Assembly (NCBI RefSeq): GCF_004681975.1
Contig: NZ_SMLK01000001.1
Location: 1,302,001 to 1,366,000 of the forward strand
Reading direction: 5' to 3'
From: Ramlibacter humi
GTDB taxonomy: Bacteria; Pseudomonadota; Gammaproteobacteria; Burkholderiales; Burkholderiaceae_C
Length of the DNA stretch: 64,000 nt
This document shows positions 8,523-17,300 of the stretch, piece by piece. The position numbers and the translations under genes were made by a program. Every line of letters begins with the position of its first letter. The first letter of the stretch is position 1. Under the pieces are notes generated by a model. That model did no database searches. It saw only the letters and a program-made list of their open reading frames with translations, and was not told the origin of the DNA.

Positions 8523-9767
8523 ATGTACCAACGCAACATCCTCATCGAGCAAACCGACCCCGAGCTCTGGGCCGCCATCACCGCCGAGAACAAGCGGCAG
8601 GAAGAGCACATCGAGCTGATCGCGAGCGAGAACTACGCCTCGCCGGCCGTCATGGCCGCCCAGGGCACGCAGCTCACGAACAAGTACGCCGAGGGCTACC
8701 CCGGCAAGCGCTACTACGGCGGCTGCGAGAACGTCGACGTCGCCGAGCAGCTGGCCATCGACCGCGTCAAGCAGCTGTTCGGCGCGGCCGCCGCCAACGT
8801 GCAGCCGCACTCGGGCGCACAGGCCAACGAAGCCGTGTTCCTGGCCTTCCTCAAGCCCGGCGACACCATCATGGGCATGAGCCTGGCCGAAGGCGGCCAC
8901 CTCACCCACGGCATGGCGCTGAACATGAGCGGCAAGTGGTTCAACGTCGTGTCCTACGGCCTGGACGCGAAAGAAGAGATCGACTACGAGGCGATGGAGC
9001 GCAAGGCGCGCGAGACGCGGCCCAAGCTGATCATCGCGGGCGCGTCCGCCTACTCGCTGCGCATCGACTTCGAGCGGTTCGCGAAGGTGGCCAAGGAGAT
9101 CGGCGCGATCTTCATGGTGGACATGGCCCACTACGCCGGCCTCGTCGCCGCGGGCCAGTACCCCAACCCGGTGCCGCACGCCGACGTGGTGACCTCCACC
9201 ACCCACAAGAGCCTGCGCGGCCCGCGCGGCGGCATCATCCTGATGAAGTCCGAACATGAGAAGGCGATCAACAGCGCCATCTTCCCCGGCCTGCAGGGCG
9301 GCCCGCTGATGCATGTCATCGCCGCGAAGGCCGTGGCCTTCAAGGAAGCGCTGTCGCCCGAGTTCAAGGCCTACCAGCAGCAGGTGGTGAAGAACGCCCA
9401 GGTAGTGGCGCAGACGCTGACCGAGCGCGGCCTGCGCATCGTCAGCGGCCGCACCGAAAGCCACGTGATGCTGGTGGACCTGCGGGCCAAGGGCATCACC
9501 GGCAAGGAAGCCGAGGCCGTGCTGGGCGACGCCCACATGACCATCAACAAGAACGCGATCCCCAACGACCCGGAAAAGCCCATGGTCACCAGCGGCGTGC
9601 GCATCGGCACCCCGGCCATGACCACCCGCGGCTTCAAGGAAGAGGAAGCGCGCCAGACCGCCCACCTGATCGCCGACGTGCTGGACAACCCGCGCGACGC
9701 GAACAACATCGCCGCGGTGCGCGAGAAGGTGAACGCCCTCACCCGCCGCTTCCCGGTCTACCGCTGA
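8523..9767 (+). CDS. glyA: Serine hydroxymethyltransferase
   Basis: PLP enzyme that interconverts serine + THF and glycine + 5,10-methylene-THF, the main source of one-carbon units. At 414 residues it is standard length. The PLP lysine is in [30 protein letters not shown] and [13 protein letters not shown] are also family signatures. ATG at 8523 has GGAAGGA upstream, downstream of the ZTP riboswitch. nrdR follows 4 bases after the stop, the usual arrangement in beta- and gammaproteobacteria. Confidence 0.97.
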   Translation: MYQRNILIEQTDPELWAAITAENKRQEEHIELIASENYASPAVMAAQGTQLTNKYAEGYPGKRYYGGCENVDVAEQLAIDRVKQLFGAAAANVQPHSGAQANEAVFLAFLKPGDTIMGMSLAEGGHLTHGMALNMSGKWFNVVSYGLDAKEEIDYEAMERKARETRPKLIIAGASAYSLRIDFERFAKVAKEIGAIFMVDMAHYAGLVAAGQYPNPVPHADVVTSTTHKSLRGPRGGIILMKSEHEKAINSAIFPGLQGGPLMHVIAAKAVAFKEALSPEFKAYQQQVVKNAQVVAQTLTERGLRIVSGRTESHVMLVDLRAKGITGKEAEAVLGDAHMTINKNAIPNDPEKPMVTSGVRIGTPAMTTRGFKEEEARQTAHLIADVLDNPRDANNIAAVREKVNALTRRFPVYR

Positions 9768-9771
9768 CACG

Positions 9772-10221
9772 ATGAAGTGCCCGTTCTGCGGCCATGCCGA
9801 CACCCAGGTGGTGGAGACGCGCGTGGCCGAGGACGGCGACTTCATCCGCCGCCGGCGCCAGTGCGCCCACTGCGAGAAGCGCTTCACCACCTATGAGCGG
9901 CCGGAGGTCAACTTCCCCGCGGTGGTGAAGAAAGACGGCCGGCGCATCGAGTACGAACGCGCCAAGCTGCTCGGCTCGCTGAACCTGGCGCTGCGCAAGC
10001 GCCCGGTCAGCACCGAGCAGATCGACGCCGCGGTGGAGCGCATCGAGGAGAAGCTGCTCAACCTGGGCCAGCGCGAGGTGCCGTCCAACCGCATCGGCGA
10101 GCTGGTGATGCGCGAACTGAAGAAGCTGGACAAGGTGGGCTACGTGCGCTTCGCCAGCGTCTACCGCAGCTTCGAGGACATCGACGAATTCAAGACGATG
10201 GTGGACGAGATCCGGCGCTAG
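9772..10221 (+). CDS. nrdR: Transcriptional repressor NrdR
   Basis: ATP/dATP-sensing repressor of ribonucleotide reductase genes. The N-terminal zinc ribbon has Cys3, Cys6, Cys31 and Cys34 (KCPFC and QCAHC), followed by an ATP-cone domain (about residues 49-139) beginning [16 protein letters not shown]. Length 149 is normal for the family. It is co-transcribed with glyA. The stop faces the converging fimT-like gene 21 bases away. Confidence 0.96.
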   Translation: MKCPFCGHADTQVVETRVAEDGDFIRRRRQCAHCEKRFTTYERPEVNFPAVVKKDGRRIEYERAKLLGSLNLALRKRPVSTEQIDAAVERIEEKLLNLGQREVPSNRIGELVMRELKKLDKVGYVRFASVYRSFEDIDEFKTMVDEIRR

Positions 10222-10242
10222 CCGCCGGACGTTCCCCCCGTC

Positions 10243-10809
10243 TCAGCACACGGCCACCTGCACCCGCTGCGTGCGCGGCCGGCCGCCGTTGTTCACCACG
10301 ATCTGGCGCGCCTCCGCGGGCCCTTCCGACGCCCTGCACAGCGTGATGGTGCCGGCCTGGAAGCCGCCGGATTCCAGGCGCGTGAGCCCCATGGGCGTGA
10401 ACGAAACGTAACGCCGCACGGGCTGGTTGCCACTGGCCCGCCAGCCCGCGGGCAATGCCGCCTCGCGGTGCAGCACCGGCTCGCCGGGGTCGCGCACCGC
10501 GTTCTGGTTGGTGTCCTGGAACACGATCAGGCCCTGCTCCCAGCCGCCCAGGCCGCTGCACGTTTCGCCGTCGGCGGATGTGCACAGGGCGACCCGCACG
10601 TTGCGCTTGATCGCCTCGCTGCGGGCCAGGTACAGGTCGAACAGCAGCGTGTTGGAAAAGCCGGCCAGTTGCGATGATTGCGCCCAGGCCGCCATCTGCG
10701 GCACACCCAGACCCAGCACGACGGCCAGTACCGCCAGAGTGGCCACCAGTTCCAGCAGGGAAGCGCCGCCGCACCGCGGCGCCGGGCAATGCGCGCGGAC
10801 TTTCTTCAT
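10243..10809 (-). CDS. GspH/FimT-type pseudopilin
   Basis: Minor pseudopilin thought to prime type IV pilus assembly. ATG at 10809 gives a prepilin leader ending GG before ASLLELVATLAV; cleavage after Gly15 leaves Glu at position 5 of the mature protein, as PilD-processed pilins require. The body shows the GspH pattern with LYLARSEAIKRN and a DTNQNAVRD metal-type loop, and a C-terminal VNNGGRPR segment. It reads divergently from the pilE-pilY1 cluster, sharing a 174-base intergenic region. A second FimT-like gene is inside that cluster. Confidence 0.85.
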   Translation of the reverse strand: MKKVRAHCPAPRCGGASLLELVATLAVLAVVLGLGVPQMAAWAQSSQLAGFSNTLLFDLYLARSEAIKRNVRVALCTSADGETCSGLGGWEQGLIVFQDTNQNAVRDPGEPVLHREAALPAGWRASGNQPVRRYVSFTPMGLTRLESGGFQAGTITLCRASEGPAEARQIVVNNGGRPRTQRVQVAVC

Positions 10810-10983
10810 GGCGGCGGATGCTAGGAATGACGTCCGATACGCGCGTCCCCTAACCGGCGTAAGCAAGTTCCGAAGAGCTGGCGCCGCCCGTCGTCTCCGG
10901 ATAACCGCTGAGCCATCCCGCGTTGCGTTGCCAAGGGCCCTGACTGAGCATTCGCGCCAACTTACCTTGCCAGAGGACCCCCT

Positions 10984-11469
10984 GTGCGCCTACCCCGCCC
11001 CGCCCGCAACCGCGGCTTCACACTCATCGAACTGATGATCACGGTGGCCATCATCGCGATCCTGGCCGCCGTCGCGCTGCCGGCCTACAACGACTACATC
11101 CGCCGCGGCGCGCTCACCGAAGGGTTCAATTACCTGTCGGACTACCGGGTGAAGCTGGAGCAGTACTTCCAGGACTACCGGAACTACGGCACCAGCAACG
11201 GCGGCCTCTGCGCGAACGGCACCAGCGCCCCGAACTGGAACAACTTCGCGCCCACCGGCCGCAAGTACTTCGACTTCAGCTGCGTGGCCACCGGCACCGC
11301 CGCGGCCGGCCCCAACGCCTACACGCTCACCGCCACCGGCAAGACCGGCACCGCCGCCGCGGGTCACGTCTACACGCTGACCGAAGCCAACGTGCAGTCC
11401 ACCACCTCGTTCAAGGGCGCCACCGTGACCGGCAAGCAGTGCTGGCTGGTCAAGGGATCGGAGTGCTGA
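10984..11469 (+). CDS. pilE: Type IV pilin / minor pilin PilE-like
   Basis: A 161-residue class III-signal prepilin: RNRG, cleaved after Gly11, then [20 protein letters not shown] with Glu5 of the mature protein, a classic N-terminal assembly helix. The globular part has Cys pairs near 75/95 and 155/161, the last forming a C-terminal disulfide loop. The start is GTG at 10984 with CAGAGGA upstream. In related Burkholderiales a PilE of this type accompanies the minor pilins rather than being the major pilin. First gene of the cluster on this strand. Confidence 0.85.
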   Translation: MRLPRPARNRGFTLIELMITVAIIAILAAVALPAYNDYIRRGALTEGFNYLSDYRVKLEQYFQDYRNYGTSNGGLCANGTSAPNWNNFAPTGRKYFDFSCVATGTAAAGPNAYTLTATGKTGTAAAGHVYTLTEANVQSTTSFKGATVTGKQCWLVKGSEC

Positions 11470-11471
11470 CC

Positions 11472-12071
11472 ATGCGTCGGCGCGCCCTCGGCTTCAGCCT
11501 CGTGGAGGTGATGCTGGCCGTTGCCGTGCTGGCATTGATCCTCGGGCTGGGTTTCCCCAGCGTCGCGGAGCTCATCCGCAACACGCAGACGCGCGCGCTG
11601 GCCGAGTCGCTGCAGAACGGCGTGCAGAAGGCCCGGGCCGAAGCGCTCAAGCGAAATCGCAACGTCACCTTCTGGCTGGTGACGCCCGCGGTCGGCACGC
11701 CCGACGCCACCTGCACGCTTTCCGCCGCGTCCGGCTCCTGGGTGGTTTCGCTGGACAACCCGGCGACCAAGTGCAACGTGGCCCCTTCGCCGACGTCCGA
11801 CCCGCGCATCGTGGAGCTGCAAGCCAACCGCGCGTCGAACCTCACCGTGGCCGCGGCCGATGCCGGTGGCAACGCCGTGAGCTCGGTGACCTTCAACGGC
11901 TTCGGCCTGCCGGTCAACACCGGCAGCGCGCCCATCGGCCGCATCAACATCACCCACCAGCAGTCGGGCGCCCGGCAACTCCGGGTGGAAATCTCCGCCG
12001 GTGGCGGCGTGCGCATGTGCGACCGCGACGTAGGCAGCACCGACACGCGCGCCTGCGCCACCACCTTCTGA
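11472..12071 (+). CDS. GspH/FimT (FimU-like) minor pseudopilin
   Basis: A 199-residue prepilin. ATG at 11472, with GGAG nine bases upstream and 2 bases after the pilE stop. Leader MRRRALG is cleaved before FSLVEVMLAVAVLAL (mature Glu5). GspH-domain features follow, including RNTQTRALAESLQNGVQKAR and a C-terminal Cys-containing segment. Expected role is part of the minor-pilin priming complex with PilV, PilW, PilX and PilY1. The encoded protein differs clearly from the FimT-like protein at 10243. Confidence 0.87.
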   Translation: MRRRALGFSLVEVMLAVAVLALILGLGFPSVAELIRNTQTRALAESLQNGVQKARAEALKRNRNVTFWLVTPAVGTPDATCTLSAASGSWVVSLDNPATKCNVAPSPTSDPRIVELQANRASNLTVAAADAGGNAVSSVTFNGFGLPVNTGSAPIGRINITHQQSGARQLRVEISAGGGVRMCDRDVGSTDTRACATTF

Positions 12072-12082
12072 CGCGAGGACCC

Positions 12083-12505
12083 ATGGCCCGCTCATCCCGC
12101 CATCCTTCCCGCCGTTCCGCGCAGCGCGGCGTCGCGCTGATCGAGGCGCTCGTCGGCATCCTGCTGTTCGCCATCGGCATCCTCGGCCTGGTCGGGCTGC
12201 AGGCCAGCATGACCAAGGCGCAGACCACGGCCAAGGCGCGCGGCGACGCCGCCTACCTCGCGAACGAGGTGGTCAGCCGCATGTGGCTGGACCGCGCCAA
12301 CATGGGCAACTACACCACCACGCCCGCCACGGTCTGCACCAACACCACCTGCGCGGCCTGGGTCAACAAGGTGGCGACGACCCTGCCGGTGGGTCAGGCC
12401 TCCATCACCGCGACGCCCAGTACCGGCAGCGTGCAGCTCACCATCACCTGGTCACCGCCGAGCGAAGGAACGCGCACCTATGTGCTCAACACGTCCATCA
12501 AGTAA
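12083..12505 (+). CDS. pilV: Type IV pilus modification/minor pilin PilV
   Basis: A 140-residue prepilin, leader cleaved after Gly16 (SAQRG) before VALIEALVGILLFAIGILGL, with mature Glu5. The pattern EALVGILLFAIGILGLVGLQ is characteristic of PilV. The start ATG at 12083 follows GCGAGGA. The 3' end overlaps pilW by 26 bases, suggesting coupled translation. Confidence 0.88.
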   Translation: MARSSRHPSRRSAQRGVALIEALVGILLFAIGILGLVGLQASMTKAQTTAKARGDAAYLANEVVSRMWLDRANMGNYTTTPATVCTNTTCAAWVNKVATTLPVGQASITATPSTGSVQLTITWSPPSEGTRTYVLNTSIK

Positions 12506-13646
12506 GCGCGCCGGCGCGCAGCGCGGCTTCACCCTCATCGAACTGATGGTGGGCCTGGCGATCGGGCTGATCGCCACGCTGGCCGTCACGCAGGTGCTGG
12601 TCAGCTTCGAAGGCCAGAAGCGGACCACCGTGTCCGGCTCGGACGCCCAGGTCAACGGCGCGCTGGCGCTGGACACCATCGGCCGCGCCATGCAGCCGGC
12701 GGGCTACGGCTTCGCGGCCAGCAACACTTCGCTGGGTTGCCTGATCAACCGCACCTACCCCGCCGCGGTGACCACGGACACCAGCATCGCCGCTTCGCTG
12801 ACGGCCGCCAACTTCGAGAACTCGATGACGTCGGCCACCTTCCCGGCGTTCCTGGTGCCGGTGGTGATCAAGGCCGGCGCCGGCGGCGCTCCCGACACCA
12901 TCGCGGTGCTCGGCAGCGGCAAGCGCAACTACGCCCTGCCGCTGCGCGTCACGTCCCCCGGGTCGACGGCGACGAGCATGCCGCTGGCCAGCACGATGGG
13001 CATCGACGGCCCGTTGAACGACAGCGGCGGCACGCCCGTGTCGTCGGGCGACCTGCTGGTGGCCGTCATCGGCGGCAACAACGTGTGCGACCTGTTCCAG
13101 GCCACCGCGGTGCCCAGCGGCACCACGGTCACGCGCGGCGCCACCAATCTCTGGAACGGCGCCGCCCTGGCCAACACGTACACGGACGGCCATTTCGTGG
13201 TCAACCTCGGCGCGCCCATCCATCGCATCTACGACGTCAACAACGGGTCGCTGCGCCAGAACAGCCTGACGATCAGCACCACCGACGGATCGCCCTCCTA
13301 CTCCGGCGCCAACGAGATGTTCCCCGGCATCGTCAACCTGAAGGCGCAGTACGGCAAGGACACCGACAACAACGGCAGCGTCGACACCTGGGACAACGTC
13401 ACGCCCACCACCAACGCCGGCTGGCGCCAGGTGGTGGCGGTGCGCCTGGCCATCGTCGCGCGCAGCGGCCAGTACGAGAAGGACATGGTCACCACGGCCT
13501 GCCCCACCTGGGAAGGCACCGGGCTCGTGGTGCCCGGCGTGGCCTCGTGCATGAATCCCGGCGTCGGGGACGCCGACTGGAAGCACTACCGCTACAAGGT
13601 CTTCGACACGGTCGTGCCGCTTCGCAACCAGATCTGGAACGGATGA
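12480..13646 (+). CDS. pilW: Type IV pilus assembly protein PilW
   Basis: A 388-residue minor pilin with leader ending GAQRG (cleavage after Gly16) and FTLIELMVGLAIGLIATL. ATG at 12480 has GAAGGA about 10 bases upstream, inside pilV. The large globular domain is typical of PilW. Near residues 294-305 it carries DTDNNGSVDTWD, which fits a 12-residue EF-hand-type calcium loop; this is my reading of the spacing, not a documented site. The stop overlaps the pilX start (ATGATGA). Confidence 0.87.
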   Translation: MCSTRPSSKRAGAQRGFTLIELMVGLAIGLIATLAVTQVLVSFEGQKRTTVSGSDAQVNGALALDTIGRAMQPAGYGFAASNTSLGCLINRTYPAAVTTDTSIAASLTAANFENSMTSATFPAFLVPVVIKAGAGGAPDTIAVLGSGKRNYALPLRVTSPGSTATSMPLASTMGIDGPLNDSGGTPVSSGDLLVAVIGGNNVCDLFQATAVPSGTTVTRGATNLWNGAALANTYTDGHFVVNLGAPIHRIYDVNNGSLRQNSLTISTTDGSPSYSGANEMFPGIVNLKAQYGKDTDNNGSVDTWDNVTPTTNAGWRQVVAVRLAIVARSGQYEKDMVTTACPTWEGTGLVVPGVASCMNPGVGDADWKHYRYKVFDTVVPLRNQIWNG

Positions 13647-14302
13647 TGAACCGCCTTCACCGCTCTCCCTTGCGGCGCCTGCAGCGCGGCGTCTCCCTGC
13701 TGTTCGCCCTGATGGCGATGGTGGTGCTCGGCTTCGCGGCGGTCGCCCTGACCCGCTCCGTGGACACCGGGGCGCTGATCATGGGCAACCTCAGCTTCAA
13801 GCAGGACACCCTGCAGGCCAGCAACACCGGCGCGGAGCAGGCCATCACCTGGCTGCAGGCCAACGTCAACAACGCCCTGCTGAACGCGGACTCCGCGCCC
13901 AACGGCTACTACGCGGCGATGCCCGCGCGCCTGGATGCCACGGGCAACAGGACGTCGTCCACCGACAAGTGGACGCTGATCAACTGGGACGGCGACTGCC
14001 TGGGCGTGCCCGCCGCCAACCGCACGGATTGCTCGATGGTGCCGGCCAGCGGCACCAACGTGAACGGCAACCAGGTGCAGTACGTGATCGTTCGCCTGTG
14101 CACGCTGCCCGGCACGTCCGCCACGGGCAACGTCTGCCTGCGGCCGTCGTCCACCTCCAGTTCGTCCAGCAGCGAGCGCGGAGAGCTCAAGCCGGGCGGC
14201 AAGATCGTCAGCGCCACCACCACGCCCTACTACCAAGTGCTGGTGCGCGTCCTCGGGCCGCGCAACACCGTCAGCTACACCGAAACCATGGTGCACTTCT
14301 AA
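13643..14302 (+). CDS. pilX: Type IV pilus minor pilin PilX
   Basis: A 219-residue protein with leader ending RLQRG and hydrophobic segment VSLLFALMAMVVLGFAAVAL. Mature position 5 is Phe, not Glu, as usual for PilX/GspK tip components. TGALIMGNLSFKQDTLQASNTGAEQA matches the PilX core. There is a Ser-rich run near residue 172. The ATG at 13643 overlaps the pilW stop; a second ATG lies one codon on. pilY1 follows 15 bases later. Confidence 0.87.
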   Translation: MMNRLHRSPLRRLQRGVSLLFALMAMVVLGFAAVALTRSVDTGALIMGNLSFKQDTLQASNTGAEQAITWLQANVNNALLNADSAPNGYYAAMPARLDATGNRTSSTDKWTLINWDGDCLGVPAANRTDCSMVPASGTNVNGNQVQYVIVRLCTLPGTSATGNVCLRPSSTSSSSSSERGELKPGGKIVSATTTPYYQVLVRVLGPRNTVSYTETMVHF

Positions 14303-14317
14303 CCAGGGGCCAGAACA

Positions 14318-17300
14318 ATGCTCAAACGCTCCACCCTGCTGCGCGCCACGCTCGGCGTGCTGCTGACGGCCTTCGCGGGCCTGGCCGCCGCCACCGATAT
14401 CGCGACGGCGCCGCTGTTCACCTCGTCCGCCAACCAGGTCAAGCCGAACCTGATGTTCATCCTGGACGACTCGGGCTCGATGGCGTGGGACTACCTGCCT
14501 GATCCCGCGAACTTCAGCAGCACGAAGTACGGCAAGAAGTCCTACCAGTGCAACGGCGTGGCCTACAACCCGAACGTGGTGTACACGCCGCCCAAGAACG
14601 CGGACGGCACAACCCAGGCCAACGCCAGCCAGTCGGTCATCACGTCGCTGTCGAACCCCACCACGCAGACGTCCAACCAGCGGACCATCTCGGGCACCGT
14701 CACCATGCCCACCACGCTGGACGGCACGATGACTTTCACCATCACGGGCACCAGCTTCACGACCACGACCTACCAGCCGGAGCAGGCCGTCACCATTTTC
14801 CAGAGCGGCGACAGCAACCGGTTCTTCACCGGTGAGGTGGTCAGCTGGACCAGGACCAGCAGCACGGCCGGCACGCTGGTGGTCGACATCAGCGTCGGCT
14901 TCATGGAAGGCACCGGCAGCTTCTCCAGCCCGCGCATCGGCGGCGGCGTGCCGTCCTCGCCCACCTACTACAGGTACACCGGCACGCAGAAGGCGCTGGG
15001 CTACACGTACAACTCCAGCGGCGTGATCACCAACACGACGTTCTACAGCGAGTGCAACAGCGCCGTGGGCTCCACGCCGGGCTCCAGCGTGTTCACCGCG
15101 GTCAGCGTCACGGCCTCGTCCACGGAAGCGCAGAACTACGCCAACTGGTACACGTTCTACCGCACGCGCATCCTAATGATGCAATCCAGCGCGAGCCGCG
15201 CGTTCGCCAACCTGGACTCGCGGTACCGCGTGGGCTACACCACCATCAACGAGCGCTCCGCCGCTTCGGGCGCCAACTTCCTTGACATCGCCGACTTCGA
15301 CGCGACCCAGAAGAGTTCGTTCTACACCAAGCTGTTCGCCGCCAGCCCGGGCAGCAACACGCCCCTTCGCGGCGCGCTGTCCAAGGCCGGCCAGTACTAC
15401 GCCAAGAAGGCGTCCGGCCAGACCGTGGACCCCATCCAGTACTCGTGCCAGCGCAACTACGCCATCCTCTCCACGGACGGCTACTGGAATACCGGGTCCG
15501 AGTCCACCACGGCCGGTGCCCTGTACGGCCCCTACCGGCTGGACAACGCCACCACCGTGGGACAGCAGGACGGCAGCGGCACCGCTCGCCCGATGGCGGA
15601 CGGTGAGACCAGCACGAGGACGATCACCGAAAACTGGACCATCACCGTCGTCACCACGACGACGGACGTCACGCCGCAGCTGACGACATCCACCGTGACG
15701 ACGTCGACGACCACGCTTGCGCCCATCCGGGGACAGCAGAACACGACGTCCGACCTCCTGACCCGCAAGAACGTCGGCAGCAGTTCGTTCGTTCGTCCCA
15801 GCGGCGGCTGCGCGCCCAATTGCGTGGTGACGGTCAACCTCACGGCCCACGGCTTCCTCGCCGGAGACACGGTCACCATCACCGACACCAATGGCACCAG
15901 CTATGGCGCCACCGGCATAGCGATCACCGTCGTGAACGCCGACCGCTTCACCTACGTCCTCTCATCGCGCCCCGGCAACCCAAGCGGCACCTACCAGGTG
16001 GCCATCGCAGGTTCGGCCAGCTGCCCGGTCGGCCAAGGCAAGGTGACGCGCCAGTGGACGCAGACCAGCGACGTCGTCGGCAGCTCGACGTTTACCAGCG
16101 TCACGGCGACCAGCGTCACGTCGGTGCGCACCGCGGTCACCACCGGCACCAACACCACGCCGTGGACCAAGACCACCACCGAGATCGACGGCGTCGCGGG
16201 CACGCCGACGACGTCGCAGGGCACGTCCAGCAACAACCCCGGCACGGCCGTCGTCACCAACACGCCGGGCAGCACGACGGTATCGACGTCGACCAGCACG
16301 GTGTCCAACGGCACGACCACCACGGCCTGGGTCCGCGCGGCCAGTCCGTCCGCCACCGTGACGCTCGGGTCCTGCACGGCCACGACACCGGCCGATACCA
16401 CGCCGGTGACCGTCGGCACGACGACCACCACCACCAGAACCCCGGCCGGCCCGACCAACGCAGGCCCCACCGTGACCAACACCGCCCTCACCGCGTCGAC
16501 GCCGGTGGTCGCGACTTCGGAAAGCGCCCACGTCATCAGCACCAGCGCGGCCACCGTCACCGGCGGCGCCTCCAACACCCTCGCCGACGTGGCGATGTAT
16601 TACTACAAGACGGACCTGCGCGACTCGACGCTGAACAACTGCACCGGCGCGCTCAACAGCGACGTCTGCACCAACAACGTGCCCGGCAACGCGGACAACG
16701 CCCAGCACTCCGGCGGCGACGTGGCGGCCTGGCAGCACATGACCACCTTCACGCTCGGCCTGGGCGTCGGCGGCACGCTGAACTTCGACCCCAACTACCT
16801 CACGCAGACCTCGGGCGATTTCGTCAACATCCTCAACCGCACCATCAACTGGCCTCTCGCCGGGTCCGGCAAGAGCGCCGAGAACATCGACGACCTGTGG
16901 CACGCCGCGGTGAACGGCCGCGGCCAGTACTTCAGCGCCGGCGACCCCACCAGCCTGGCCACCGCGCTGACCGGCGCACTGGAGGCGATCAAGGCCGTGA
17001 CGGGCACGGCCGCGGCGGCGTCCACCAGCTCGCTGAACCCGGTGCAAGGCGACAACGACGTGTTCCTGGCCCAGTTCACCTCGGTGAAGTGGACGGGCGA
17101 CCTGCTGTCCTTCCGCATCGACCCCGACCTGGGCACCGTGTCCACCACGCCGGTCTGGTCCGCCAAGACGCAGCTGGACGCCAAGGCGCCGGGCACCCGC
17201 ACCATCCTGTACCCGAACCCTTCGGGCGGCCCGACGCTGAGGGCGTTCAACACCGCCAACCTGACGACCGACAACTACATCGCCAACTTCACCAACTTCT

